From: Opisthorchis felineus
Lineage: Eukaryota > Platyhelminthes > Trematoda > Opisthorchiida > Opisthorchiidae
Length of the DNA: 64,000 bases
Assembly (NCBI GenBank): GCA_004794785.1
Contig: SJOL01006490.1
Location: 688,823 to 752,822 of the forward strand
Reading direction: 5' to 3'
Below the pieces are notes generated by a model. That model worked only from the letters and a program-made list of their open reading frames with translations. It ran no database searches and was not told the DNA's origin. The position numbers were made by a program, and so were the translations under genes. Positions 1-13,540 of the stretch are shown in pieces; within the stretch, counting starts at the first letter, position 1, and each line of letters starts with the position of its first letter.

Positions 1-3000
1 TTCTACGGAACAAGTTGCCATATGTTCCAACCTCCAACCTGGAGGACCAGGAGACTGTGTTCGTCAGACCTCTAACCATTGACCAACCTGGTATGAGAGA
101 CTCTGTGAGTGTCGCGGGGACACCCCCCAGTAAAGCTCAATGGGTCGCTGAGGTGCGCAAACCGTCACACCACGGTAAGGTCCAGTCTCTTCGTGACGGG
201 CCTCAAACTACAGTTTAACTTGGATCGCCAAAACAGATTATGCAATGTCAATTTATTGAAGTTTTAATATCGCAACCGCTGCTCCCCTTAATTCAACCAC
301 ACTATCCTTTTCTGCCCAATTAGTTGCTTTGCATGCGACCTGTAGGCAGCATAAATAAATTTGTTAATTGAGAGGAAAAACATTGGAACGATCAATAGCA
401 AGCTGTGAATTCAAGGTACCGTTTTCGGTTAACGATGATTGTTTTTTTCAACTTTATTTATATTTTATTACGGTTTTAATCTACATTGTCCAGTTGGTAA
501 TTTGCACTACGTTAAGCACTCTACTTACAAAGAATCAGTTAGATAACAATAAGCATATGCGCTAACAAATCACGGTTTACAAACTGAGTTGGTGGTGTAT
601 GGGAATATCTTCCAATCAGACAACCCGTAAATAAGCCAAAGTCATTTTAGCAGCCTTATTTGCACTCGGAAGTTATTTTCTTGGTATAACACAAAAATGC
701 AAAATAAAAAAGATCCATTGTTGGAAGGGTCTTTCGAGATGCGTGCAATAACTACAAATGTCAGAAGTTGGTTAGTAGCGCAAAAAACCACCAGCTGGCT
801 TATAATGTCGACGTTCATCCTAAAAAGTCTCATTTGTCGACTGATCTACCGGACTTCACTCCTTCGAATGCATTTTTGACAAAGAGTTGAGTTACATTTG
901 GCGCCAAAACTAACATCGTTTAAAAGAGCATTTAAGATCTGACTTTTAACTCTTTCATATGGCACAAAGAACCGATTAATCGTTCGCTGGGCCGAATATT
1001 CTACTGCTCAAAAAAAAAAAATTGCGCGTCGTACTACCTAAACTCGTAAATATTATGCTCTGAAAAATAAACCGGCATCTATATTCAGTCGTCAATTATT
1101 GTAGGAAATTATTATTAGCATGTTATTAGCCATCAAATTTCAACTACATTTAGCGACGTGTTTGCAAGGTATGCTAATTTTTGACAGCGAATTTCAATAA
1201 CAGACAGGGGTGGGATACATTTCTGAAACCCCGATAAACAGGCGGTGACGAGATACATCCGTGGAAAGTGTGCTCGACTAAAGCTGGCATAAATCAGTGT
1301 AATGACACTTTTGGTAAATCACATCGTGGACTACCGTCATTTTTTGTTTCTGACTAGTCAAAATCTACGTCGTCATTCAGCGTATACGGAATACGTCAAG
1401 CCATCTCAGTTTTAACTAAATCAGGTACCAGATGTACGTCGTTCCGTCAGTCAACAAAATGAATACATTCTTTTGCACACTATATTATGCACTCAAAATG
1501 CAGTCAACAATGGCTCAAAGGTAAACATTTGGCTACCCGAGTCAATGTTGCACAGTTAAACTGCACTGTATTCTCGTCAACTATGTATTAATGGCCGTGA
1601 GATAACTGAGCCTAACTTCCCTGTCAAATATTTAGTTGATATCAGTAAGGTGAGCTCTGAATCAAAAAGCCAGCTGCGAGTAATCTCAAATTAACTTAAA
1701 ATTACCGCCTTAGCGTAAGTTGTACAAATACAAACGTCAGTCACCATAATGTATACAGTCTCAAAAATGCCGTTGTCACTAGCATGTTTTTTTGGACTTG
1801 GATTGTGTCAGTCAAAATTTCCGGCAGTGCGATCGTTTCAGTATGTTGCTCTTTTACAGTCTTTTTCATAGCCTCAGCAAAGCTGCCGCTCGATTTATGG
1901 GAAACAATGTCTGGTATATTCAGGCTCAGCGACTTCTCCAATGGTGCAGCAAAATATAATACGTTTAAAAGGCAGGAACCGCCGTCGTACATAAATGCCC
2001 ATCATTGTATCTCGGGTCCTGACAGGCAGTGGCTATTAGGTAGAAGCTACATAGTTTTGTTGAGTCTATTCAGGCTGAGCGGCGCCATTGTTGAGCTCTA
2101 CATTCCTCAGTATAGTGTTACTAACAGAACAATTTTCAAACACTGCAGACAAACGGGAGGTTTTGGCGCAGGAATTAGGCTTTGGTAGTAGAAATTTTCA
2201 TTGTAATGAATTTATTTAAGCTTGCGTTCTGTGTCATCCCTAGTACTTAATAAATCAGAAATTCAAATAACTAATTTGTCGAGCCAATAGGGTTTAAAAA
2301 TTTCTTCCATGCCAAGATCGGGTTACGCAGTGAAGAGCACAACTAATAATTAGTTGCTTCAGGTTGCTTCAGTTTACTGCATGCCACAACTAACCTTTGT
2401 TGAATATTACGTGAAAAAAAAACAGTTTTGCACTAGCCAACCAGAGCAGAACATTCCGTCTCGGATTGTCTCACGTGAGACATATATGACAACGTTGCTG
2501 ATAGCCGTTTGTACACCCATCCGTCTTAGTGCTATCAATATTATTATCGTTTTAACGCATTTGCATCAAAAAGATAGACGTTGTTTCTAGTACACTTCGG
2601 CAACAACAAGTTTTCGTGAAAACAACACAAGCAACGTTTTTTGCAGCGAAATTTTCCTCTGAAAACGTGTGTGTTCATCAAATAATAATTATGTGACATT
2701 ATGTGCATTGTTTAGGACGTGTACTGGGGTAGCCGTCGCACTGATGTGCAAATATCTCTCCTGATAACATTTTCACATTCTAGTTGCCGAGTTTAATGAA
2801 ACTCTTTTCACTTGTTTTAAACTTTAATCCACAGTCGCAAGAAGACGATTATAACTCATTTAAAAAGCGAAAGCTTGATTCGGAAGATTTAGTGAGCTAA
2901 TTGTTCAACAAAATTATATTTCTATTGTATGTGCCATGTAAAATTCTACTGGCTTGGCTGCATAAAACAGGCTTGATCATACTGCTGTTCAAGATAACTT

Positions 3001-6000
3001 GTGTGGAGTGGGTACTTGAATCGAATGCTTAAAATGGAATCACTGGATGAATTCAAGTCCTGTTCCCAGGTTTTTGTCAATTTCTCCGAACTCATGAATC
3101 CTTCATCACAAGCAAAGAATTCATCTTAAAGGTTCTTTTCAGAAAAATCGGGGTCTTGCAGTTGACATTAGAATACTTCATCTGGGAGTCTCCCATTTCT
3201 CTTGAAATTCAGGTTCTTAAGACACACATGTAGTTTTACTTTCATATACCCAACAATGAGAGATAAACGTTCTCACACCACTAACGACTGCAAGTTACGA
3301 ACTGCAAAATTACCAAGAGAAGTTGTTTTAGGAGCATGATAAAAATACAGTCAGCTGATCTCATCTTAAAACAAATCTGCTGCGTGGGCTGTCAACGACG
3401 CGCGAATCATTGCGAAGACCAATATAGCAACAGCCGATACAATCAAATCATCATTAGGGCAGCAAACACAACGGATAGGTCGCATACCAAACAGGTCAAA
3501 AATTTTTAAAATACGTTTGCCATCACCTTGAGACAAACAATCTGAGAACTGTCATTTTAACTAATTCTTTTTTACGCTTGTTTAACCACAAGACCCGTAT
3601 ATCGTTTTTGTACTGGGTGACCCAGTTGTTGTTGTTGAGTTGTATCATACAAACGAATTAGAAGCTCCTTGAAAGCAGCACTGTTTGTAGCAGGGATACA
3701 ATCACCTTGCCCTAATTGCGCTAACTGCTAGTGATCTAAACTCAAGAGTTTTCACAGGAATAATTATTTATATTCGCCATGCGATGCACTGCTACCGATT
3801 ACTTTTGTATGACACTAGAATAGTAATACGATACAAAAAAAGCGTCCATGAGATAGATCCGAAGAAATCAAATCCCTCGGAAGGAAAGCGGCGAGTTATT
3901 TTGTTGCGACGCATTACGTTCACTTTGTTTTGTACTGAGGAATAGTGAGGATACTTGTTATATTTTTATTAACCAATAAGCAAGTTGTATAACCTAATGG
4001 GCATTCTCTTTGTCACCTGTCTGATTGACCATTGATTATTTCTGGTTAAGGACATAAAATTAAAAACTCGAGGAACCATTAAACTCATCGGAGTCCAGGG
4101 CTATCTTTTCACATGCAGCCAGAGCATTTCTGTCGGTTTTATTCTCCCGAGTGATTTCATTGATCTTCAGAATCGTATGTGTCTTGGCTTACCCACCTTA
4201 TAAAACACTGCTGTAAAATAAGTTAAACTTTTGGCGATACGAAATTGTATGCGCTCACTGCAGACATTCTAGACTATCAAATGAAAAGTTATTTAAAGAG
4301 ATCGCACACATGACGCGAGGCCTACAAATTACATCTCTTTTTTTGGTTTTAGATACTGTGTTTTTTATTGAACTGTTATTCTCAATAAAACATTTGTGTA
4401 CACATGAGCGTAACGAATCTGTTTGTATAAAATGCAAGTTATTGATCTCGTCAAAAGCTTTTTGAAAGCCGCATACGCATGTCTCCTAATGAGATGATTT
4501 TATTATTCCAGTCACGCACTGTCTGGATTCACATCTGTGATCGCATTCATCGTGTGTGAGGAATTTCAATTGTTGTGCCACAAATGTTGCCTAAACATCC
4601 TTTTCGAGCATATGGGAAGGTTGCAGAGGAGATTTGTGAAAAGTTTGTGGGTTTATTGAGTGCTATAAAGCTATTCTGATGGAATCCAAGTTTGTTCAGT
4701 GAACACCATCGGTCATACCGGCATTGCAATAAGTCTAGGAACAACCATCCTCAATTCAATCAAATTTTCTAGTAGAAGACAACGTTTTTCAAAAAGTTAG
4801 TACCATAGTGTTTCCACCATTTCAAACATATAACTTAAGGATTTCTCAAAAGCCACAGTCTACCCCGTGTGAACTGGCACGCCGCAACCCAAACGTCAAA
4901 ATTTACGGGAATTTAAACAAACAGAAAAGATCAACGTTCAACAGAATAACGTCAATTTAATTTTTCCGCATTCTCTGATTCAGCTGCTTACATACATTTT
5001 CATTCATGGTTGGATAAATTAAACATGAAATAAAAGTTTGTGAGATCATTTCGGATTACTTACGACAGCCTGAGAGGAGACAGAAGTTCAGACATCAACT
5101 GGGGTGGTATGTTCACAAGATGTATCTCGGAACTCTGGTAAGCTTGGGATTCTTCCCTCTGCGGCTTCTTTTCGCTGAGGCTCTTTTTGGAGGAAATTCT
5201 GCAAACTGAAGAGTGCAAATAAAGCAACTAATTTACTCTTCATGGTTTCGTCCGTTTTTTCGTTTTTAACGTTGCTTTTACAAATCACTTGCCTGAACAG
5301 TTGTCGTTTTGCTTTAGAGTGGTTATTTTAGTAATTTCGCAGAAGCGTACAAGATGCTAGACCTGCTTGTTGCCCCTAAGAAACTCGTCAGCCAAACGTT
5401 CACTTGGCTGCATGGAGGTTTGGACTGTGGGTTTATAACATGCAAGGTAGTTGATTTTTCTAAAAGCGCTCACAGGAAATGACAAATTTTAGCCTTATTT
5501 GAAACAATTGCTTAACACTTGGTTCACATGAAATGTAACCCGAGAGCACAGACGTGGGTTTGTGACATAAGCAGTAAAAAGCACACTGATCTAATAAGCA
5601 GTGCTGTGAGAAGCATTCAAGCATTTCTAATCACTCAAAAAAAACATTTGCGGGTTGGCTTTATTGGGAAGACTAAAGGCTGCTTGCTTGCTGTAGCCAC
5701 CTGGTGTAGAAACAGATCCGGCTGAATGTGATTCAGCTTTTTGACAGGACGTCGGTTTCAGTGCACAGCCTCTAAGTACAAAAGGTTGCTCTTTCCTCAA
5801 GTAAACCCGTTCGAACAGAGGTGCTTACAGCACAGTCACCCGAATTCGGGTCCGTAAATTGCTACCCACACGTGTCAAGTCGATTCTTCCCAGCAGATAA
5901 CACAGTTATTAAAATGTCAACCTTATATAGTTTATCTCTGGTGGTTAAAGCCGGTAAAATTGGTTCTGTTCTAGCTGCTACCTAGAATATGATCACGCTT

Positions 6001-6639
6001 TAAATTAGATAAGCCCCTTCTATCTGTTTACTTTGTTGCCGTATGATAAATTATGGTCAGAAGGTGTAGCCTCATTCTACTTCAGTCGGCTAATGTTACG
6101 TATTCTTCTGAAATCTGGAAACGCAGGTGCATTCTAACCCGGCTGCTGACATTTGTTGTATAAACTCCGCAAAGACTTTTTTCTGACTTTTAACAAACTG
6201 TTATGGACAAGCCAACAAAAAATGTGTGCATACACCAGTTTTTTTCATCTTGCTGTTTTTAGCAGATTTTAATTATTACGAACCAGCAAGTCAAAAGTTC
6301 AATGCTAATTTTGGTCAGGATTGCAGCTTTAACTAATGAGCTTTTACTCTGAGGATAGCGAACATAGCTGGCAACACCTCAGTGCTACCAATATCTTCCA
6401 GTCCACATTTCTGTAGTAACTGATACATTTACGAACATCTAAGGAATGTTTGGTGAGGAGTGTGGTACGGTTTGCCTTTTGCAAGAGTATCAGCCGCTTT
6501 CAGACGACTACATACAAGTTAATGATTGACTGTACCAGAGAGAACGTTAAAGACTAGTCGTTGTTCTGGTAATAACTCTTGGGAAGTGTCGCACTGTTTC
6601 TTGTTTTAAATATATAAAAACAAATTTGGGTCTGAAACA
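1..6639. other. gene-free stretch, nothing recognised
   Basis: I see no convincing gene, RNA gene or repeat here. The longest open frame is 134 codons (1784-2188, plus). It lacks any motif I recognise, and its length is expected by chance in A+T-rich DNA. A run of A residues lies near 1010-1020. No promoter or polyadenylation context that would fix a gene could be established. Confidence 0.5.
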
Positions 6640-6765
6640 TAAAGACCACAATTCCGACAAATATACTCATTTGTATATCAATTTGGTTGTGACGGGAGAC
6701 TAACTTGTAACCCAGCTGAATCTCTCGTTTATGATTTTCAGCAGCCTTATCAGTAATGTATTGCA
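6640..6765 (+). repeat. hammerhead-family element, copy A (core deleted)
   Basis: This is a partial copy of the dispersed element whose best copies are at 28022-28445 and 54345-54850. It keeps the arm (ATACTCATTTGTAT at about 6663, then CAGCTGAATCTCTCGTTTATGA from about 6714). It then jumps directly to a stretch matching the 3' side of the ribozyme hairpin and the tail (CAGCAGCCTTATCAGTAATGT; other copies read CAACCTTATGAGTAGTGT). The whole catalytic tip is absent. The similarity to other copies is read by eye; the element boundaries are approximate. Confidence 0.55.
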
Positions 6766-8827
6766 TTTATAAAGACTACAACGTTTCCGATATTTTGACA
6801 GGTGGAATTCAAAGACGTTCTCCTGATCATCAATCAAAATATGCCAATGCAAAAGAGCCTAAAACCTTTCTAAAACCTTTCCTTCCACTAATGTATGAGG
6901 GTAATTGCACTCCAGCAAGGATGAACCCTCGCTTTCACTGACGGCTTTTGAAGGATTATCCGTATGATCTGACAGTGTTTTTCCTATGGATTCTTGCAAA
7001 AAAAGACATTTTCCACTATCCGGGGAAAACAGTGGATTTGGGCATCTTCTGAACATTTTGTGATACCAAAGCTTTTAGAAAATATGTGTACTTCTTATGT
7101 TTCACAGTTTTCCTTGACCTTCAGTAACCACTGAAACGGTCAACAGTCGCACTTTGTTTATATAATACCTCATTTGGACTTTAAGAAGCCGCAATCACTC
7201 CAAACTAAACAACACGCTGAGTGTGTATGGTGCCGTTTACGTTAACTGACTCCGACTTCCATTAGTTGACATAGCATCACACTACAACGGACGCTGGCTA
7301 TTTGTTTTAAATCACAGCCCAGTTGTTAAGTGAAAGTGAGTCCTAACGACGGTGCGTAATCTACAACATTCCTTACGCCTTCACCAAAATTGACGATGTT
7401 CACTAGGCAGTGACCTTGGCGCCGAAATGTTGAACTGTGGTTGCTTCTTAGAAATCAGTAAAGAAGCGGTTTGATTCTGCCGTCACCTTAGTTTGTACAA
7501 CTGGTGTTGGATTTTTCCGTTTTTGTATGTAATGGGAGCTGTACATCGTTCGGCAATCGCCAGTGAGTTTTTGGGTATACAGAAAATGTATGGTTATTCA
7601 TGAACTGGTCACCTAGGTAAAGATGTTCCAAAGGAGGTTTAGGCGTAACTAAACTGAATATGTGTAAGCCTCAACCTGATGATCTGTGCCACTGAATAGA
7701 GATATTTTTCTATGCAAACGCAAACCGGCAACACATTTGATCAGTCCTTTGTGACCTAAAATTACTGACCAACCAAAGCAAACGTTTGTGCGCCAAACTT
7801 CCTGCAGTATTAGGTAGTACACATCTCATTTAGTACCAAAAAGACTGCAACACATTGTAGTCAGTTCTGGACTCAGTAAAACTCGGAAAATTCGGTTGAA
7901 AAACTTCAGAATTCGCTCACCGCGTTGAGAGTCATGTTGTAATGACCTAGTAGTTTCATCACTTTCTTTAGCTACGCACCTGCTGATGCTAATCGAGGCT
8001 GCACAACACGGAAAGTGGATTATCAACCCATACTCATTTCATGTGTTCCGATGAGTTTGGATAGGCACTTTGTAAGACCGATTTATTCAAATCACTAATC
8101 CTTATGAGAGTAAGATTTGCTTGTATTATGGTCTTACAAAACCACTTGAATTTACTGGACCCATACCATCTCTCCTAACAAATGGATTTTTTCCGTTTGA
8201 AATATCTTATCGCTGATTAAACCACTCAGCTTACAATCATCCCTCTCAGTTTGAACGGTCAGCTGCAATTACATAGTTGCATGAACCTCTTGGTGACCAG
8301 GCACAATCACATAATCCAGCTCTTCAATAAAGCGGTTTAGTACATCGGCGAACAATGTATCTTTTTCGTAAAAAAAACACTGATGACATATCTCTTCTGT
8401 TGTGCGCTGGCAGATGGTTATGAATTTATCTCTGACACGTTGGAGACCAGACAGCCTTATCCCGCTCAAACAAACATTAGGGGTGTACCACAGATGTTTT
8501 TCTTGGGGGGCATATACGAAACCACCGTTATAAACAAAATTCCGTCGTATTCCATAATGATTCCATGCCTAAAGTTGCCCAGACGCATTAACAGTTCAAC
8601 AGGTGTTTTGTCATCCGTTAGAGAAACAAGTGAGTTCAAATGGATTTTACAATCAGGCAAGATCCTACTGTGAGTTTATAAATGAACCGCACCCGAAAAC
8701 TTGAAGTTTATGTCATAAATTTTTAGAATAATTTAACCTACCAATTTATGCGGTTACAATTTTATACTATTAATAGTCAGGACACATTTTTTGCCACAGA
8801 ACAAACCACTTCTAACCGATAAGCCAA
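6766..8827. other. gene-free stretch, one weak minus-strand coding-like frame
   Basis: No recognised feature. On the minus strand a frame open from about 8600 down to 8269 reads through about 100 codons, ending HQEVHATM-stop. It is preceded by an AG that could act as a 3' splice site. It matches no family I can name, and such lengths occur by chance, so I do not call it a gene. Confidence 0.35.
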
Positions 8828-9022
8828 AATGGATTATCTTCAATTGAGATTCTATTCTATAACTGAAGCTAGTCAGTACTGAAAAGCCGAGAATCAATGC
8901 ACAGCCGTATCATTCTTATTGAGAATCATCAGCAGTGCTCATCTCACGATACTCAGAGTTTTGATCGCGCGGCCTACCTGCTCTTAGCTGAACACATCCG
9001 TCCGGCCGCAACCGCCTAATCA
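8828..9022 (-). repeat. SINE with tRNA-like head, copy c
   Basis: Read on the minus strand, this begins with a degenerate tRNA-like head (TTGCGGCCGG, then GGTAGGCCGCGCGATC, equivalent to the A-box and B-box blocks of the better copies). It continues into the shared body TGATTCTCAATAAGAATGA, then GCTGTGCATTGATTCTCGGC and CTTTTCAG. The body aligns with 9213-9350 (plus) and with the minus-strand copy near 31.6 kb. The tRNA head is the usual internal Pol III promoter of SINEs. The head is heavily mutated. The start at 9022 faces the head of the next copy at 9115. Confidence 0.6.
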
Positions 9023-9114
9023 GCAGTGTAATTAACTGGAACTTGGACGGGACATAGCGTTACTTGCCCTTAAATCACGGAATCAACGCCAAGGTGGTCA
9101 CGTAGAGACTGGCC

Positions 9115-9350
9115 AATCAGCCGTTTGTGGCCGAACGGCTAAGTAGTCAAACCACTAGTCGGGAGGTCGCAAATCCAGGACTCCCTGCAGTTCTGTTAAA
9201 TACGCACTGCTTGTGATTCCCAATAGGAATAAAACAATATTTCAGTGTTTCTTGGCTTTTAGGCTTAGAACAGCTCTACCTACAGGGAGGAATCTCCACT
9301 TGGAATTACCAACTCTCCTCACACTACCATCATACCATGTTAACGGTGTG
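9115..9350 (+). repeat. SINE with tRNA-Leu/Ser-like head, copy a
   Basis: The head contains GTGGCCGAACGGCTAAGT (9127 on; an A-box-like block of a tRNA-Leu/Ser type) and GGGAGGTCGCAAATCC (from 9161; a degenerate B box). The body (TGATTCCCAATAGGAAT at 9213, CTTGGCTTTTAGGCTTAGA at about 9251, CTACAGGGAGGAATC at about 9280) aligns with the minus-strand copies at 8828-9022 and 31555-31775. No long ORF or 3' tail repeat could be defined, so the 3' end is approximate. A non-autonomous SINE is the simplest reading. Confidence 0.65.
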
Positions 9351-11640
9351 CGGAAGCCAAGCACAGGCGCCCCAGCTGCCTCGTCAGTCGGAACGTTAGC
9401 AGGTGATAGGCTCCATTATGAAGCATATTCTAGTTATCTAGCACCCGACATGCAATCGGTAATGTCCAGTAGATGAAAAGCAAGTAGTAGAGCTCTGTTA
9501 GTGGGATCATTTTCCAGTTTGAAAACAATTTTGTTTCCTTTGAGAAGCTGTTTACCTTTAACTTTACGCAATGCTTGGATGCAAGGCCTTGCCTAATGCT
9601 TTCCGAGGCAATAGCACCACCTTTTGTCAAAATTTAATTTTTGTCATAGGTGGACACGCAGATATACTTATTGCAACTCCTTGCTCTTCTTTCATGCGCG
9701 AATGTCGTTCCAAATTTACCGGAACCCTATTCTTTCTTGATCAATAAATTTGGAACTAAACGGGCAAACTAGGATAATTTGTCAGCCTTAATCAGTAACT
9801 ACAATACTCCTTAGGAACAAGCAAGAATGAAAACTCTTAGGAGTATGACAGGGTCTCATAGCAAGGTAACCTGGTGTACTTTGATAACGTTCTCATTCCT
9901 CAACTTCACAGATTGATAAAAAACCTTGAAGTGTGATATTTCTCCAGTGTACACTAGATCGAACAATACTTACATACTTGAAGCTTTACAGGGATGACCA
10001 AAAAATGTCTGATCGGCGTTTATCTAGGAATGATGAATGGATACGTTTACACTAACAGAAATAACTAAAATATTGTTACCAAGTGACTGCACAACGGAAT
10101 TTGTTGCCCACTAAAGACCACGTACACAACGAGATATAATGTGAAAAAAGGAGAAAACGTTGCTTGTAATAAAGGGCAGTCTAAAAGCAACCATCTGGTC
10201 AAAGGTGCTAGTCTTTGAGTCAGCCAAAAAAAGTAGCTCATTGCCTGTTCAAGAAACTCAGGATAAAATTGTCTGGGCCCTATGATGCAGCGGTGAGTAC
10301 GCCTCACCAAGTGAACCTGAAATGCGTAATTAGCTCGCCTTAGAAGTGTAGCAGTTGGCATGCTTCGCTCCCATATTGACTGGCTGATTTCCCTGTTTCA
10401 TACATGTCACTGACCGTTGCACAACAAAGAGCTGGGATAGCTCCATTTTCTGCTTGATTCCCTGTAACACGCAAAGACTTTTAAGCTCGGTGAATCTCAG
10501 TATTGGGTTGGAAGCAAACAAGTTACGAATACACCTATGGAGCAGAGAAAGTCGTCTAAGCTGGGAGTGGCTGTGAACATTTGTAACTTGTACCAGCCAA
10601 GTGGTCGATGATCCAAAGGATTCCGGGTTACTTATTTCTCTGCTTTCATAATTCACCATCTGTTTGAATTCATAAATGTTCAGATCATATTTGCCTTGAT
10701 AATAGACGCACGTCGTTAATCGTTCATTTTGCTAATTTGGGTCTTTATCGTGCCCATCACTTACATTTATGTTTACTCAAAATGGCAGGACTACTTCGGC
10801 ACCTACTATGATAACCATCACATTAAGACAACATGCGCAACATGGTGTTGTCGTGCGTTGATCCTGCTTGATGGCTTAAAAAGATGGGATGAAAAAGTAA
10901 CAAACGCCAATTGTGCGCATTATTTGAATATTTGCATCATAATAAATACCTCTGTTTGCTGTTTGTGAAACCGTACGGCCCACTGATATTGTCTCTTGTA
11001 TCCGAACTCACCTTCGTTAGAACACTTCTAAATTCAATGATCTGAGACAAGAGTTACTGCCAACTGTTGTCGCCTTTTTTGTGTATTCATTCGAAAACCC
11101 GAAGGCTACACTAAAAACCCAACCAAGTAAAATTGTCGAAGATGACAAACTCGAAAATATTGGTTTGGCGAACATTTGCAGTAGGAATTCACTCTTACCA
11201 AAGAACTCTAAATTGTTACACAAACATAATGGATGATGCACTTCCCACTTTAGGAACTGCGACGATCACACCGGAAGCAAATTACGTGCTTAGCTTATTT
11301 TTATCAAATCGGATCGGTAACTTATTCACGGCTTTCATAAAATCTTACTACTCCATCAACTTAGAATAAAACATGAGCACACACGACTCATTTACTAATT
11401 AGAATCAAGCGCAAAACTTCGACTTTACCAACCGGAATTAATTTTGCACCTCAGAATTTGTAAAACAGTTGCATCAAGTTCTGCTGAATCTACCAGGTTT
11501 CATCATTTTGTCTAGTAATTTCGTAAATAAAGTCTACTGCCTACGTACTTCCAACTGAGTATACTGAGACAAGGTGCTCACTCCTGCATCTGGAAAATTG
11601 AATTCGATATCTGTAAATCAATTGCCGCTTATTCCAACCT
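9351..11640. other. gene-free stretch
   Basis: The longest frames are two overlapping minus-strand ones, 10330-10659 (109 codons, ATG start) and 10065-10361 (98 codons). Neither contains a recognised motif. Both lengths fall inside the chance expectation for this window. Nothing else was seen. Confidence 0.4.
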
Positions 11641-11647
11641 AATTTCT

Positions 11648-11715
11648 GAATACTACTTATGGAAACAGTGCACTACCGGTTTTGTTGTTCATAAGATATA
11701 TCAGACAGGCCCCAC
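11648..11715 (-). repeat. hammerhead-family element, copy H (very degraded)
   Basis: The plus strand reads TACTACTTATGGAAAC, then CACTACCGGTTTTG, then ATATATCAGACAGG. The same order occurs in the antisense hammerhead copy at 54521-54600 (CACTACTCATAAGG, CACGACCGGTTTTG, TTCATCAGGTAGG). Much of the stem is missing and the stem II region has been replaced. This may be a truncated relic; chance similarity cannot be excluded without an alignment score. Confidence 0.3.
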
Positions 11716-13189
11716 TCATTAAAATTATTCCTCAGTTGAACACCAGATTGTGTACACCTTGAGATAAACAACCATTTGCACCAGTGTTAAAAGTCTCTGG
11801 ATAATACTGCTCCTAACTGTACCCTTTTTCATTAATAATGTTAAAGAACATTTGTGTGGATTTGCGAAAAACCCGGTATTAGATCACAAAAGGTGCAGTA
11901 CAACTTCATTAAGCTTCGGGTTACGTTTTACCAAACAAAGTTTGATTTCGCCTCAAATTCACTTTTAAAAATTTTTCCAGGCTTTACGGATGACGGGTCA
12001 TGTAACAGAACAGACAAGTCACCGCGCTCAGACTTCGTGTTCATCCACCGTTGGAGTTACGGTTGAATTCACAATGAATAATATGCCGGCCTCGCTACTA
12101 ACGCATGACTGGGATCTCATGTAGAGATGGTTTTGGATGATGGCATTGAACTGTCGCCTTCAGGTAAGGAAGAATTTGGGATCAACCACAAAATACTACT
12201 GTGACAAAAAAGTGAATCAATATTCCAGCCTCTCGATTTGCTCTGTGTAATACTCACAAGGGTTTGAACGGACTACTAGTTAGGTTGATCGTAGCGCTTT
12301 AACCTCCTCGATGGTCCTTGTCAAGCTATTGGTATCCTACTTACAGTGTGTAAAGTGTGTATCAGAAACCAGAACAACATTAAGGCAGAATAACACGAAG
12401 GAAAAAGGAGAGGATACTATTTTTGCATTCGAATACAAAGAGCTTGAAGTTGCCAGGGTGTTGGTGCTCAGGATGTTTGTGTGCATGTGTGAGCTAGCAA
12501 ATCACTTTTTTGGGCCCTGGTCTTAAGCATTTCGTGTCAGCCGAACCGCTTGGAATAATTAGAGAATACCATCCTAGAAATCTCGGCAAGAAAAACCCTC
12601 ATTTCATCCAATAGTAGATCAAACATGCCAATAACGGAGACTTTTATCACTGACAGTTTTTCTTCGAAAAACAATCCACAGATGATGTGAGGTATTTATG
12701 TGTAACTCTGACATCTTGAACGCAAAGTATGCCAAAGATGAATAGTTAGAGTACCTTTATACTCTCGTGTCTAATTACTGAGCAGCGTATACATTTTGTC
12801 AGTCGGGGACATCTGAGCTGAGTTTATTCTATCCACAAATCATGCAAGGCGAAGTATGATCCCGTGATCTGTTCAACAAATACGTCGTCGTGCATTCAAC
12901 GTATGATGGTCAGGACAAACAAAGGCTGGAGTTACAGTGGCATCCGGTCGCTCAACGGGCATGGAAATTCAGACCTACATTAGCAGCGATGTAGATTTGC
13001 TGGTCTGACATACACTAAAGGTATCTTTACTCACTTGAAGGTAGTTTGACTGTCGATGGCTATTTTACGACATTTTACACATGACCCGTTCAGGAGAACT
13101 ATTCAGCGTAAATGTTTGTTGCAAGTTATCGGATCCATCTTGATAACAGTGTGAGAGGATGGTTTATTTCTCTTTAACAAGAAATCGAC
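11716..13189. other. gene-free stretch
   Basis: Only short open frames occur here (up to 71 codons at 12311-12526). No repeat copy, RNA gene or domain was recognised. Confidence 0.4.
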
Positions 13190-13540
13190 TTAGCAAGGGA
13201 GGTAAAATTGACAACTGACATGCAGTCACTCACATTCGGATCACCCTCGTTTGTAAAACTTTCCTCATCTCCAGTTGCAACTATTCTGGTGAGTCCACAG
13301 CCAAGATTGGTAGAGGTGAACTCAAATGTCGCTCTTATTAGAGCTTGTAACCCTTGGCCATACCCGGGTTTGAACTCCGGATAACTGGTAGGTGAAGACA
13401 GTGTGTTGCCATTACCCCACCATCGCAAGCTTGGCACAACTAAATTATTGTGTTTGAACAAGCGAACGTGTTCACGCTTAAGCGATGTGAACAAGGACCC
13501 AGTAGCTAATGGTGACGCCCTGGATGTGACGATCGAGTGA
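13190..13540 (+). pseudogene. coding-derived repeat family R3, sense copy at 13 kb
   Basis: The plus strand from about 13265 translates to SPVATILVSPQPRLV, then NSNVALIRACNPWPYPG, then a stop. This aligns with the other R3 copies (ILVSP, then an S-x-ALIRA block). At DNA level CTATTCTGGTGAGTCC (13278 on), CCCGGGTTTGAACTCCGGA (about 13364) and GTTCACGCTTAAGCGATGTGA (about 13469) match the minus-strand copy at 36545-36985. The frame is interrupted, so this is a decayed coding fragment, not a live exon. The translated pattern resembles a beta-sandwich extracellular domain (Ig or fibronectin-like), but that is only an impression. Confidence 0.5.

Noticed and set aside
10065..10361. LTRWLLL peptide shared with the frame at 42007-42231
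   Set aside because: Seven residues from an 11-base DNA match; upstream and downstream DNA do not align convincingly.
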